Origin: Ruminococcus gauvreauii
GTDB lineage: Bacteria > Bacillota > Clostridia > Lachnospirales > Lachnospiraceae
Length of the DNA: 64,000 bases
NCBI RefSeq assembly: GCF_025151995.1
Contig: NZ_CP102290.1
Span: forward strand, 248,001 to 312,000
Reading direction: 5' to 3'
The notes under the pieces are model-generated. The model saw only the letters and a program-made list of their open reading frames with translations. It was not told where the DNA came from and ran no database searches. Shown one piece after another: positions 16,306-23,811 of this stretch. A program made the translations under genes and the position numbers. Positions within the stretch are counted from its first letter, which is position 1. Each line of letters starts with the position of its first letter.

Positions 16306-18945
16306 TTACTTTATCTGCTCTTCCACGACAGACACTACAGCTTCGATCGCCTGTGGGATCCTGGATACGTCTTTTCCTCCAGCCTGAGCCATATTCGGAC
16401 GTCCGCCTCCGCCTCCGCCGACGACAGCGGCCACAGCCTTGATCAGATTACCGGCGTGTGCTCCTTTTTTCATAGCCTCAGGAGTCACCATTGCCATCAG
16501 GCTGACTTTGCCGCCGCATGCGGACGCCAGCACAACGACACCTTCGCCCAGCTTCTCTTTCAGCTGATCGCCGAGATCACGCAGTCCGTTCATATCAACG
16601 TCGTTCAATGCACTCGCAAGCACCTTGACGCCTTTGACTTCCACAACCTGATCCATGACATCTCCCAGGGATTCCTGAGCCATTTTACTCTTCAGAGACT
16701 CGTTTTCACTCTGAAGCGTTTTCATCTCCGTCTGCAGATGTGCGATCTTGTCAAGAATCTCAGCAGAAGAAGTCTTCAATGCCTTCGCGATGGATGATAT
16801 TTTGTCTTCCAGCTCTTTATAATATGCAAGGACCCCATCGCCTGTCAGTGCCTCGATCCTGCGCACGCCGGCAGCGATTCCCGACTCCGACACGATCTTA
16901 AACAGGGAGATGGACGCCGTATTCTTTACGTGCGTACCGCCGCAGAGTTCTTTTGAAAAGTCCCCCATGGTAACCACGCGCACCTCTTCACCGTATTTTT
17001 CCCCAAACAGTGCCATTGCCCCTGATTTCTTAGCTTCTTCAATGGTCATGACATTTGTTTCGACAGGGAGATTCGCCTGAATTTCCTGATTCACCAGTTT
17101 TTCTGTCTGCTCCAGTTCCTCCGGTGTCATCGCCTGGAAATGCGCAAAGTCAAATCGAAGACGTCCCGGCGTCACAAGTGACCCCTTCTGCTCTACATGA
17201 GCGCCCAGTACGGTTTTCAGCGCTTTCTGCAGCAGATGTGTGGCGCTGTGGTTCTTCTCCGTATCGCAGCGCTTCTTATCATCCACCTTCAGCGTTACCG
17301 TCTGGCCCGTTTTCAGAATACCGGAAATCATCTCACCGACATGTCCGATCTTCCCGCCGCGCAGGTGAATCGTATCCTCCACCCGGAACTCGCCGTCCGG
17401 ACTTACGATCACTCCGACATCCCCCTGCTGGCCGCCCATCGTCCCGTAAAACGGGGTCTTTTCCGCGATGATCGTGCCCTTCTGTCCTTCCATCAGGCTG
17501 TCCACGATGTCAGTCTCCGTCGTCATCACAGAGATCGCCGAGTCCAGCGCAAGCGTTCCATAGCCGTCAAATTCCGACGTGACAGACGGATCAATGCCGT
17601 CGTACACTGTCGCATCCGCACCCATGTAGTTTGTCACTTCCCGGCTCTTTCTCGCACGTTCACGCTGCTCTTCCATTTCCCTGCGGAAACCGTCTTCGTC
17701 TACGGCGTATCCCTTTTCCTCCAGGATCTCTTTCGTCAGGTCGACCGGGAAGCCATACGTATCATACAGCTTGAATGCCTGCTGTCCGTCCAGCACCTTT
17801 TCACCCTTTTCCTGCATCTCGCGTTCCATATCCGCAAGAATCAAAAGTCCCTGATCGATCGTCTTGTTGAACTGGCTCTCTTCATTTGTCAGCACATTGA
17901 AGATAAAGTCTTTCTTTTCTGCAAGCTCCGGATATCCGTCTTTTGAGCCCTCGATCACGGTGGCGCTCAAGGTTGCCAGGAACTGCCCCCTGATGCCGAG
18001 CAGACGCCCATGCCTGGCAGCACGTCGGATCAGGCGGCGCAGCACATAGCCTCTGCCCTCATTCGTCGGCATGATACCGTCGGAGATCATGAACGTTGCG
18101 GAGCGTATATGGTCGGTGATCAGACGGATGGATACATCATCATCCGCATCCTCTTTGTATTTCTTTCCCGCAATCCCGCAGACTTTTTCACGAAGTGCAC
18201 AGATGGTATCCACATCAAAGATCGAGTCCACCTCCTGTACGACAACCGCGAGACGTTCCAGCCCCATTCCGGTGTCAATATTCTTATGTTCCAGTGTCAC
18301 ATAATTGCCGTTTCCGTCATTTTCAAACTGTGTAAACACGTTATTCCAAACTTCAATATAACGGTCGCATTCACATCCGACCGTACAGTCAGGACTTCCG
18401 CAGCCATACTGTTCACCTCTGTCATAATAGACCTCGGAACACGGTCCGCACGGACCTGCACCGTGTTCCCAGAAATTGTCCTCTTTCCCAAACCGGTAGA
18501 TCCTCTCCGGAGCGATGCCGATCTCTTTATTCCAGATATCAAACGCTTCATCATCTTCGAGATAGACAGACGGATAGAGACGGTCGGGGTCCAGGCCCAC
18601 CACCTCCGTCAGAAACTCCCAGGACCATGCCAGGGACTCTTTCTTAAAATAATCGCCGAACGAAAAATTGCCGAGCATCTCGAAAAATGTTCCATGGCGC
18701 GCTGTTTTTCCGACATTCTCGATATCACCGGTACGGATACATTTCTGGCACGTTGCCACCCGATTGCACGGCGGGATCTCTGCCCCCGTAAAATATGGCT
18801 TGAGCGGCGCCATTCCCGCATTGATGAGCAAAAGGCTCTTATCATTCTGGGGAACCAGAGAAAAACTCTTCATGATCAGATGGCCCTTGCTCTCGAAAAA
18901 ATCCAGGAACATCTGACGAAGTTCATTTACTCCATATTTCTTCAC
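16306..18945 (-). CDS. alaS: Alanine--tRNA ligase
   Basis: An 879-residue class II aminoacyl-tRNA synthetase. It begins KKYGVNELRQMFLDFFESKGH and contains SHSATHLLQ-type editing-site motifs (NHSATHLLQKAL and CGGTHVKNT) and a C-terminal DHHA1/C-Ala region (GGGGGGRPNMAQAGGKD). It charges tRNA-Ala and clears Ser/Gly mischarging. The start is GTG, ten bases after AAGGAGG; the GTG overlaps the stop codon of a short alanine-rich upstream reading frame (GTGA). No T-box is seen in its leader, unlike tyrS. Confidence 0.97.
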   Translation of the reverse strand: MKKYGVNELRQMFLDFFESKGHLIMKSFSLVPQNDKSLLLINAGMAPLKPYFTGAEIPPCNRVATCQKCIRTGDIENVGKTARHGTFFEMLGNFSFGDYFKKESLAWSWEFLTEVVGLDPDRLYPSVYLEDDEAFDIWNKEIGIAPERIYRFGKEDNFWEHGAGPCGPCSEVYYDRGEQYGCGSPDCTVGCECDRYIEVWNNVFTQFENDGNGNYVTLEHKNIDTGMGLERLAVVVQEVDSIFDVDTICALREKVCGIAGKKYKEDADDDVSIRLITDHIRSATFMISDGIMPTNEGRGYVLRRLIRRAARHGRLLGIRGQFLATLSATVIEGSKDGYPELAEKKDFIFNVLTNEESQFNKTIDQGLLILADMEREMQEKGEKVLDGQQAFKLYDTYGFPVDLTKEILEEKGYAVDEDGFRREMEEQRERARKSREVTNYMGADATVYDGIDPSVTSEFDGYGTLALDSAISVMTTETDIVDSLMEGQKGTIIAEKTPFYGTMGGQQGDVGVIVSPDGEFRVEDTIHLRGGKIGHVGEMISGILKTGQTVTLKVDDKKRCDTEKNHSATHLLQKALKTVLGAHVEQKGSLVTPGRLRFDFAHFQAMTPEELEQTEKLVNQEIQANLPVETNVMTIEEAKKSGAMALFGEKYGEEVRVVTMGDFSKELCGGTHVKNTASISLFKIVSESGIAAGVRRIEALTGDGVLAYYKELEDKISSIAKALKTSSAEILDKIAHLQTEMKTLQSENESLKSKMAQESLGDVMDQVVEVKGVKVLASALNDVDMNGLRDLGDQLKEKLGEGVVVLASACGGKVSLMAMVTPEAMKKGAHAGNLIKAVAAVVGGGGGGRPNMAQAGGKDVSRIPQAIEAVVSVVEEQIK

Positions 18946-18998
18946 GTTTCCATTTCCTCCTTTGCCGCACTCGCTGCGGCTTTTAATCTGGGATGCAT
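18942..18998 (-). CDS. Possible 18-residue alanine-rich leader peptide upstream of alaS
   Basis: An ATG with AAAGGA seven bases upstream opens an 18-codon frame, MHPRLKAAASAAKEEMET, whose stop TGA overlaps the alaS GTG start as GTGA. Five of six consecutive codons (7-12) are alanine codons, and they also form the GCCGCA/TGCGGC hairpin placed two bases before the alaS ribosome binding site. The arrangement resembles an amino-acid-sensing leader or a translational coupler. However, the same hairpin occurs a second time upstream, so the frame could be a by-product of a repeated element. Translation is not proven. Confidence 0.45.
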   Translation of the reverse strand: MHPRLKAAASAAKEEMET

Positions 18999-19044
18999 GA
19001 AAGTTTCCTTTCAGGCGTTCCTCCTTTGCCGCACCTGCTGCGGC
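18954..19044 (-). repeat. Two direct copies of a 27-bp hairpin-plus-Shine-Dalgarno cassette
   Basis: Copies at 18954-18980 and 19018-19044 are identical at 25 of 27 positions and 64 bp apart. Each contains, on the minus strand, GCCGCA-N5-TGCGGC followed by AAAGGAGGAA. The proximal copy supplies the alaS ribosome binding site; the distal one sits upstream of the short leader frame. Confidence 0.85.
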
Positions 19045-19102
19045 CTATCTTCAGGGATGCCGGAGTGTTTTCTCCTGACATACTAAATTTTCACAGATAA
19101 TA

Positions 19103-19131
19103 ATTTTATCACATTTCCCTATTTCAGGCAA
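19103..19131 (-). promoter_or_regulatory. Sigma-A promoter candidate of alaS
   Basis: On the minus strand TTGCCT (19126-19131) and TAAAAT (19103-19108) are separated by 17 bp. The -35 box lies within the 3' end of tyrS. This would give a leader of about 150 nt containing both hairpin copies and the short reading frame. Confidence 0.55.
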
Positions 19132-20342
19132 ACTTTTTTGAATTTCTTCTTTCCCCGCTTAAGCACGACTCCGTCACCCGCGAGAACTTCCTTTGGTATC
19201 TCATGGTGAATATCCGTGATCTTTTCACCGTCCACAGAGACTCCGCCCTGTTCAATGGCACGCCTTCCCTCCGAACGGCTTGTGACAAGCTCCGCTTTTA
19301 CCAGCATGGAGATCACATCGATCGAGCCTTCCGTTAAGTCTTCCTCCGTCAGTTCGGCCACCGGCATATTTTCAGCATTTCCGCTGGAAAAAAGTGCCCT
19401 CGCGCCTTCCTGAGCTTTTTTCGCCTCTTCTTCTCCGTGAACCAGTTCTGTGAGTTCATAGGCAAGTATTTCTTTCGCCTGGTTCAGCTGGCTGCCTTCC
19501 CACCTGTCCATCTCATCGATCTGTTCGATCGGCAGGAAGGTCAGCATGCGAAGACATTTCAGCACATCCGCATCCCCCACGTTTCTCCAGTACTGATAGA
19601 AATCAAATGGTGACGTCTTGTTCGGATCCAGCCATACGGCACCTGACTGTGTCTTGCCCATCTTCTTTCCTTCGGAATTCATCAGCAGGGTGATCGTCAT
19701 CGCATACGCATCTTTTCCGAGTTTTCTGCGGATTAGCTCCGTACCGCCAAGCATGTTGCTCCACTGATCATCGCCTCCGAACTGCATGTTACAGCCGTAT
19801 TTCTGGTACAGTGCGTAGAAATCATAGCTCTGCATGATCATGTAGTTAAATTCCAGGAAGCTCAGGCCTTTTTCCATCCGCTGCCTGTAACACTCTGCCG
19901 TCAGCATACGGTTCACGGAAAAATGCGGTCCCACTTCGCGCAGAAGCTCCACATAGTTCAGGTCCATCAGCCAGTCCGCATTGTTGACCATGAGCGCCCT
20001 GTCCTCCGAAAAGTCAATAAAGCGGCTCATCTGCTGTTTAAAGCAGTCACAGTTATGCTGAATCGTCTCCACCGTCATCATCTGGCGCATGTCACTTCTG
20101 CCGGACGGGTCCCCGATCATGCCGGTCCCTCCGCCGAGCAGCGCGATCGGCTTATTGCCCGCCATCTGCAGCCGTTTCATCAGGCACAACGCCATAAAGT
20201 GTCCGACATGCAGGCTGTCCGCCGTCGGATCAAATCCGATATAGAATGTTGCCTTCCCATTATTCACAAGCTCACGGATCTCTTCCTCGTCCGTAACCTG
20301 AGCGATCAGTCCTCTCGCCTTAAGTTCCTCATAAATCTTCAT
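19119..20342 (-). CDS. tyrS: Tyrosine--tRNA ligase
   Basis: A 407-residue class I synthetase: FYIGFDPTADSLHVGHF (HIGH-type motif), GGDDQWSNMLGG, the KMGKTQSG (KMSKS-type) loop and a C-terminal S4 RNA-binding domain ending in KFKKVCLK. It charges tRNA-Tyr. AAGGAG is nine bases before the ATG. Expression is controlled by the T-box leader upstream, but an array of palindromes of about 300 bp separates the leader terminator from the gene. Confidence 0.97.
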   Translation of the reverse strand: MKIYEELKARGLIAQVTDEEEIRELVNNGKATFYIGFDPTADSLHVGHFMALCLMKRLQMAGNKPIALLGGGTGMIGDPSGRSDMRQMMTVETIQHNCDCFKQQMSRFIDFSEDRALMVNNADWLMDLNYVELLREVGPHFSVNRMLTAECYRQRMEKGLSFLEFNYMIMQSYDFYALYQKYGCNMQFGGDDQWSNMLGGTELIRRKLGKDAYAMTITLLMNSEGKKMGKTQSGAVWLDPNKTSPFDFYQYWRNVGDADVLKCLRMLTFLPIEQIDEMDRWEGSQLNQAKEILAYELTELVHGEEEAKKAQEGARALFSSGNAENMPVAELTEEDLTEGSIDVISMLVKAELVTSRSEGRRAIEQGGVSVDGEKITDIHHEIPKEVLAGDGVVLKRGKKKFKKVCLK

Positions 20343-20396
20343 ACCATTATTCTCCTTTCATATTTGTTTTCATCTTCCATATCCGGGATTTTACGG

Positions 20397-20701
20397 GGAG
20401 CTCGAGGGTTCCCCTCTCGAACTCCAATCACGAAGGCGGAATTCACTTCCACCGCAGTGCAGAAATCCCGATTTGTAGGGGCCTTTTGGCCCTTGCACGA
20501 GCAAATCGGGATTTCTCCCTTTTGTAACTAATAAAAATGGCATCGCCATTTTTATTAACATAAAAAAGATTGCGCTCTCGCGCAATCTCCGCGCGCGAAC
20601 GGACTGCAAAGCAGTAGTTTCCTTTCCGCGAGCTGCGCATCTATGCACGAAGTGCATTTTATTACATAGGAGATTCCGAAGAAATTTCCTATGTAATAAA
20701 A
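20397..20701 (-). repeat. Array of seven palindromes in the tyrS leader
   Basis: Between the T-box terminator and tyrS lie successive inverted repeats. They are 20397-20425 (10-bp arms, one mismatch), 20461-20516 (15-bp perfect arms around a smaller GGGCC/GGCCC hairpin) and 20529-20557 (13-bp perfect, 3-base loop). Next are 20567-20588 (9-bp perfect, followed by T6 on the minus strand), 20603-20615 (5-bp), 20643-20657 (6-bp) and 20657-20701 (15-bp perfect). The array begins at the T run of the terminator. It looks like a composite mobile or REP/MITE-like insertion, or a set of RNA hairpins. The open frames across it show no recognisable protein. Confidence 0.75.
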
Positions 20702-20743
20702 AACTCCCGTCCATCCTGGATTTCTCCAGAAAGGACGAGAGTT
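20699..20743 (-). terminator. T-box leader terminator
   Basis: An 11-bp stem (arms 20702-20712 and 20733-20743, one T-G pair) with an inner CTGGA/TCCAG extension is followed by a T run on the minus strand. It directly follows the conserved T-box sequence, as expected for a terminator/antiterminator switch. Confidence 0.9.
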
Positions 20744-20985
20744 CATTCCCGTGTTACCACCTTTGTTCACATCCGGTTCACACCGTCTGCCTTCATAAGT
20801 ACTGCTTTCAATACTTTGACATGGATAACGTCTGTCAGCACGTCACAGCCTACTCATATTCGGTGTGAAGCTCAGGGATGTATTCGAATCCTATGTCCGT
20901 ATGCGCCTTTCACCAGCCGGCAGCTCTCTGTCTACATCGTATAGGTTCTACTTGTTCCCGTCATAGCCTGTATAATTTATTTCAT
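20744..20985 (-). promoter_or_regulatory. Tyrosine T-box leader
   Basis: On the minus strand the core AAAGGTGGTAACACGG (20749-20764) matches the T-box consensus that pairs with the uncharged tRNA acceptor end. Upstream are AGAGAGC and a GGCTGGTGAAAGG element typical of Stem I, and GAATACATCCCTGAGC, whose TAC (20880-20882) is the likely tyrosine specifier codon. Uncharged tRNA-Tyr would favour antitermination and raise tyrS expression. Confidence 0.9.
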
Positions 20986-20993
20986 TGATGCCT

Positions 20994-21022
20994 AGTATAC
21001 AAACGGAAGTTTCGTTTGTCAA
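20994..21022 (-). promoter_or_regulatory. Consensus sigma-A promoter of tyrS with palindromic spacer
   Basis: On the minus strand TTGACA (21017-21022), a 17-bp spacer and TATACT (20994-20999). The spacer region is itself a palindrome, ACAAACG-N7-CGTTTGT (20999-21019), so a protein bound there would cover both hexamers. Confidence 0.88.
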
Positions 21023-21061
21023 GCCGTTTTCGGTATTTTATATTCTTTAATTGAAAATGGA

Positions 21062-21541
21062 TTAATTTTCTTCCACCGTATCCACCAGCAGGCTGCTGCC
21101 GTCCGCCGCCGATGTCGCGAGTTCATCACAGCGTTCATTCTCCGGATGACCGTCGTGTCCTTTCACCCAGTGAAAGGTGACCTGGTGCATTTCCTTCGCC
21201 TTCAGCAGCCGTTTCCAGAGGTCTACATTTTTCACAGGCTCATTTTTTCCGCGTTTCCACCCCTTTTTCAGCCAGCTGTCGATCCAGTGCTGATTAAAGG
21301 CATCCACGAGATATTTAGAATCCGAATACAGTTCCACCTGACATGGACGGGTCAGCGCTTCCAGCCCGGCGATCGCCGCCATCAGCTCCATCCGGTTGTT
21401 CGTCGTTTTTTCATAACCGGCGCTGTATTCCCGTGTATGCAGCTTCCCCTGTCCGTCCGTATAGTGCAGGACACAGCCGTATCCGCCTGGCCCGTCGGGG
21501 TTCCCCCTCGCTGAACCATCCGTATAAATTTTCACCAACAT
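21062..21541 (-). CDS. rnhA: Ribonuclease HI
   Basis: A 159-residue type 1 RNase H with the carboxylate set in order: YTDGSARGNPDGPGGYG, a glutamate in RMELMAAIAGLEAL, SDSKYLVDAF and an aspartate in NERCDELA, plus the HWVKGHDGHPENE loop. It degrades RNA in RNA-DNA hybrids. It follows hemL by three bases and may share its transcript, though functionally unrelated. Confidence 0.95.
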   Translation of the reverse strand: MLVKIYTDGSARGNPDGPGGYGCVLHYTDGQGKLHTREYSAGYEKTTNNRMELMAAIAGLEALTRPCQVELYSDSKYLVDAFNQHWIDSWLKKGWKRGKNEPVKNVDLWKRLLKAKEMHQVTFHWVKGHDGHPENERCDELATSAADGSSLLVDTVEEN

Positions 21542-21544
21542 GAT

Positions 21545-22828
21545 TTACACTCTGCTTTCCAAATATTGTTTCACCACGTCTAACGTCTGGTCAATGACCT
21601 CTTCGGTGTGCGCATTTGAGACAAACATCGCTTCAAACTGGGATGGTCCCAGATGGATTCCATGCTCCAGCATGAATCGGAAATAGCCTGCAAATGCCTC
21701 CGTGTCGGACGTCTTTGCTGTCTCATAATTATAGACTTCCTGATCCGTAAAATACATACAGCCAAGCGAAGCCGTATGATTCAGCGGCTGATTCTTACCA
21801 TAGGTCCGGAGCAGAGCCTTCATGCCTCCGAACAGGCGCTCACCCATCGACGCCATATGACTGTAGATACCGGGGGTTTCTTTCAGTATCTTCAGCTGAG
21901 TGAGTCCCGCTGCCATCGCGACCGGATTACCGGAAAGTGTGCCCGCCTGATAGACAGGACCGACAGGGGCCACCTGCTGCATGATATCTCTTCTTCCGCC
22001 GTACGCACCGACCGGCATTCCCGCACCGATGATCTTGCCGTACGTCACCAGGTCGGCGGAAATCCCAAAATACTCCTGTGCTCCGCCGAACGCCAGACGG
22101 AATCCCGTGATTACCTCGTCAAAGATCAGCAGTGCACCGTGCTCGGTGCAGAGTCTGCGCAGCTCCCTCAGAAATTCTGCTTTCGGCAGAACCACACCCA
22201 TGTTGGCAGCGACCGCCTCCACGATCACAGCTGCAACCTGACCATCAAACTCCGCAAATATGGCTTTCACACTGTCGATATCATTATAGACCGCCGTCAG
22301 CGTATCCTGTGTACATCCCGCAGGGACCCCTGCACTGTCCGGGATTCCCGCCGTCATCACACCGGAACCGGCTTTCACCAGCATGGCATCACAGTGTCCG
22401 TGATAGCAGCCTGCAAATTTTATAATCTTGTTTTTTCTGGTGTATCCCCTCGCAACCCGGATGGCACTCATCACTGCCTCGGTACCGGAGTTCACCATGC
22501 GCACCATGTCGACGGACGGCACATTCCCGCAGATATATTCCGCCATCTCCACTTCGATCTCAGTAGCTGCCCCGAAGCTCAATCCGTCCATCGCCGTCTT
22601 CGTCACCGCTTCCAGAACCGCGGGGTGATTATGTCCCAGGATCATCGGTCCCCAGGAACCGATGTAATCAATATAGCGGTTGTCATCCACATCTGTCACG
22701 TATGGTCCTTTGGCCTGCCTGATAAAACGCGGCGTCATGCCGACAGAGCCATAAGCACGCACCGGGCTGTTGACACCTCCCGGAATGTACTGCACCGCTT
22801 CCTGAAACAGCGTCTCTGATCTTGTCAT
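21545..22828 (-). CDS. hemL: Glutamate-1-semialdehyde 2,1-aminomutase
   Basis: A PLP enzyme of 427 residues beginning MTRSETLFQEAVQYIPGG. Motifs include VNSGTEAVMSAIRVARG, FDEVITGFR and the PLP lysine in VTYGKIIGAGMPVGAYGG. It converts glutamate-1-semialdehyde to 5-aminolevulinate, the last step of the C5 pathway begun by HemA. A GTG codon directly before the ATG overlaps the hemB stop (GTGA) and is an alternative start. Last tetrapyrrole gene of the hemA operon. Confidence 0.97.
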   Translation of the reverse strand: MTRSETLFQEAVQYIPGGVNSPVRAYGSVGMTPRFIRQAKGPYVTDVDDNRYIDYIGSWGPMILGHNHPAVLEAVTKTAMDGLSFGAATEIEVEMAEYICGNVPSVDMVRMVNSGTEAVMSAIRVARGYTRKNKIIKFAGCYHGHCDAMLVKAGSGVMTAGIPDSAGVPAGCTQDTLTAVYNDIDSVKAIFAEFDGQVAAVIVEAVAANMGVVLPKAEFLRELRRLCTEHGALLIFDEVITGFRLAFGGAQEYFGISADLVTYGKIIGAGMPVGAYGGRRDIMQQVAPVGPVYQAGTLSGNPVAMAAGLTQLKILKETPGIYSHMASMGERLFGGMKALLRTYGKNQPLNHTASLGCMYFTDQEVYNYETAKTSDTEAFAGYFRFMLEHGIHLGPSQFEAMFVSNAHTEEVIDQTLDVVKQYLESRV

Positions 22829-23811
22829 CACCCGATTCTCCCTTCATCCATACATTTTGCCAGCTCTTTCGCGTAATATGTCAGGTAGATCTGCGCCCCT
22901 GCGCGGTAGGCGCTCACTGCCATCTCGCACATGATGCGCTCTTCATCGATCCAGTCCATCTTCGCTGCAGCCTTCACCATCGCATACTCTCCGCTCACGC
23001 TGTACGCCGCCACCGGTACGTTGGTCGCCTCTTTTACCCGCGTAACGAGATCCAGATAAGACATCGCAGGTTTTACCATAATAATATCAGCACCCTCTTC
23101 CACATCCATCAGTGCCTCTTTGATGCCTTCCCGCGAATTGTGGGGATCCATCTGGTAAGATTTCCGATCGCCAAACGACGGTGCGGAGCCTGCCGCGTCA
23201 CGGAAGGGTCCGTAAAATGCGGATGCATATTTTACCGCGTACGACATGATCGGGATTTCCTTGTATCCGTTTTTATCGAGAAGACGGCGGATGGCGGCAA
23301 CTCTGCCGTCCATCATATCGGAAGGCGCTACCATATCAGCTCCCGCCTGCACATGAGACAGTGCAGTCTTGCTCAGGAGCTCCAGAGTGCCGTCATTTTC
23401 CACATCGTGGCCGCACAGCACGCCGCAGTGCCCGTGCGACGTATATTCACACATACAGACGTCGGTGATGTAATAGAGGTCCGGGAACTGTTTTCTCGCC
23501 TCGCGAAGCGCGCGCTGTACGATTCCGTCCTGGGCATACGCCTGGCTTCCCACCTCATCTTTATGCTCCGGTATCCCAAACAGCATGACACTCGATACTC
23601 CGGCCTTTGAAAGGCGTTCCAGTTCATACGGCAGCCGGTCCACACTGTAGCGGTACTGTCCCTCCATGGACGGGATCTCTTCTTCAATGTTTTCCCCGTC
23701 GATCGCAAACAGCGGATAGATCAGAGACGACTTATCCATTCTCGTCTCACGCACCATCCTTCTGACGGTCTCTCCTCCGCGAAGTCTTCTCGGTCTCTTT
23801 ATCAGTTCCAT
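22828..23811 (-). CDS. hemB: Porphobilinogen synthase (5-aminolevulinate dehydratase)
   Basis: A 327-residue enzyme with YPLFAIDG at the start, the metal-binding cysteines in YITDVCMCEYTSHGHCG, and Schiff-base lysines in SYAVKYASAFYGPFR and IIMVKPAMSYLD. It condenses two 5-aminolevulinates to porphobilinogen. The DxCxCxxxxxxGHCG pattern indicates the zinc-dependent type. It overlaps the upstream CobA-HemD gene by ten bases. Confidence 0.97.
   Translation of the reverse strand: MELIKRPRRLRGGETVRRMVRETRMDKSSLIYPLFAIDGENIEEEIPSMEGQYRYSVDRLPYELERLSKAGVSSVMLFGIPEHKDEVGSQAYAQDGIVQRALREARKQFPDLYYITDVCMCEYTSHGHCGVLCGHDVENDGTLELLSKTALSHVQAGADMVAPSDMMDGRVAAIRRLLDKNGYKEIPIMSYAVKYASAFYGPFRDAAGSAPSFGDRKSYQMDPHNSREGIKEALMDVEEGADIIMVKPAMSYLDLVTRVKEATNVPVAAYSVSGEYAMVKAAAKMDWIDEERIMCEMAVSAYRAGAQIYLTYYAKELAKCMDEGRIG

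Noticed and set aside
18010..19086. Plus-strand 358-codon open frame opposite alaS
   Set aside because: Antisense shadow of alaS, with no recognisable motif.
20391..20770. Minus-strand open frames of 65 to 107 codons across the tyrS leader
   Set aside because: They lie in palindromes and in the T-box terminator; peptides show no domain and no ribosome binding site is visible.
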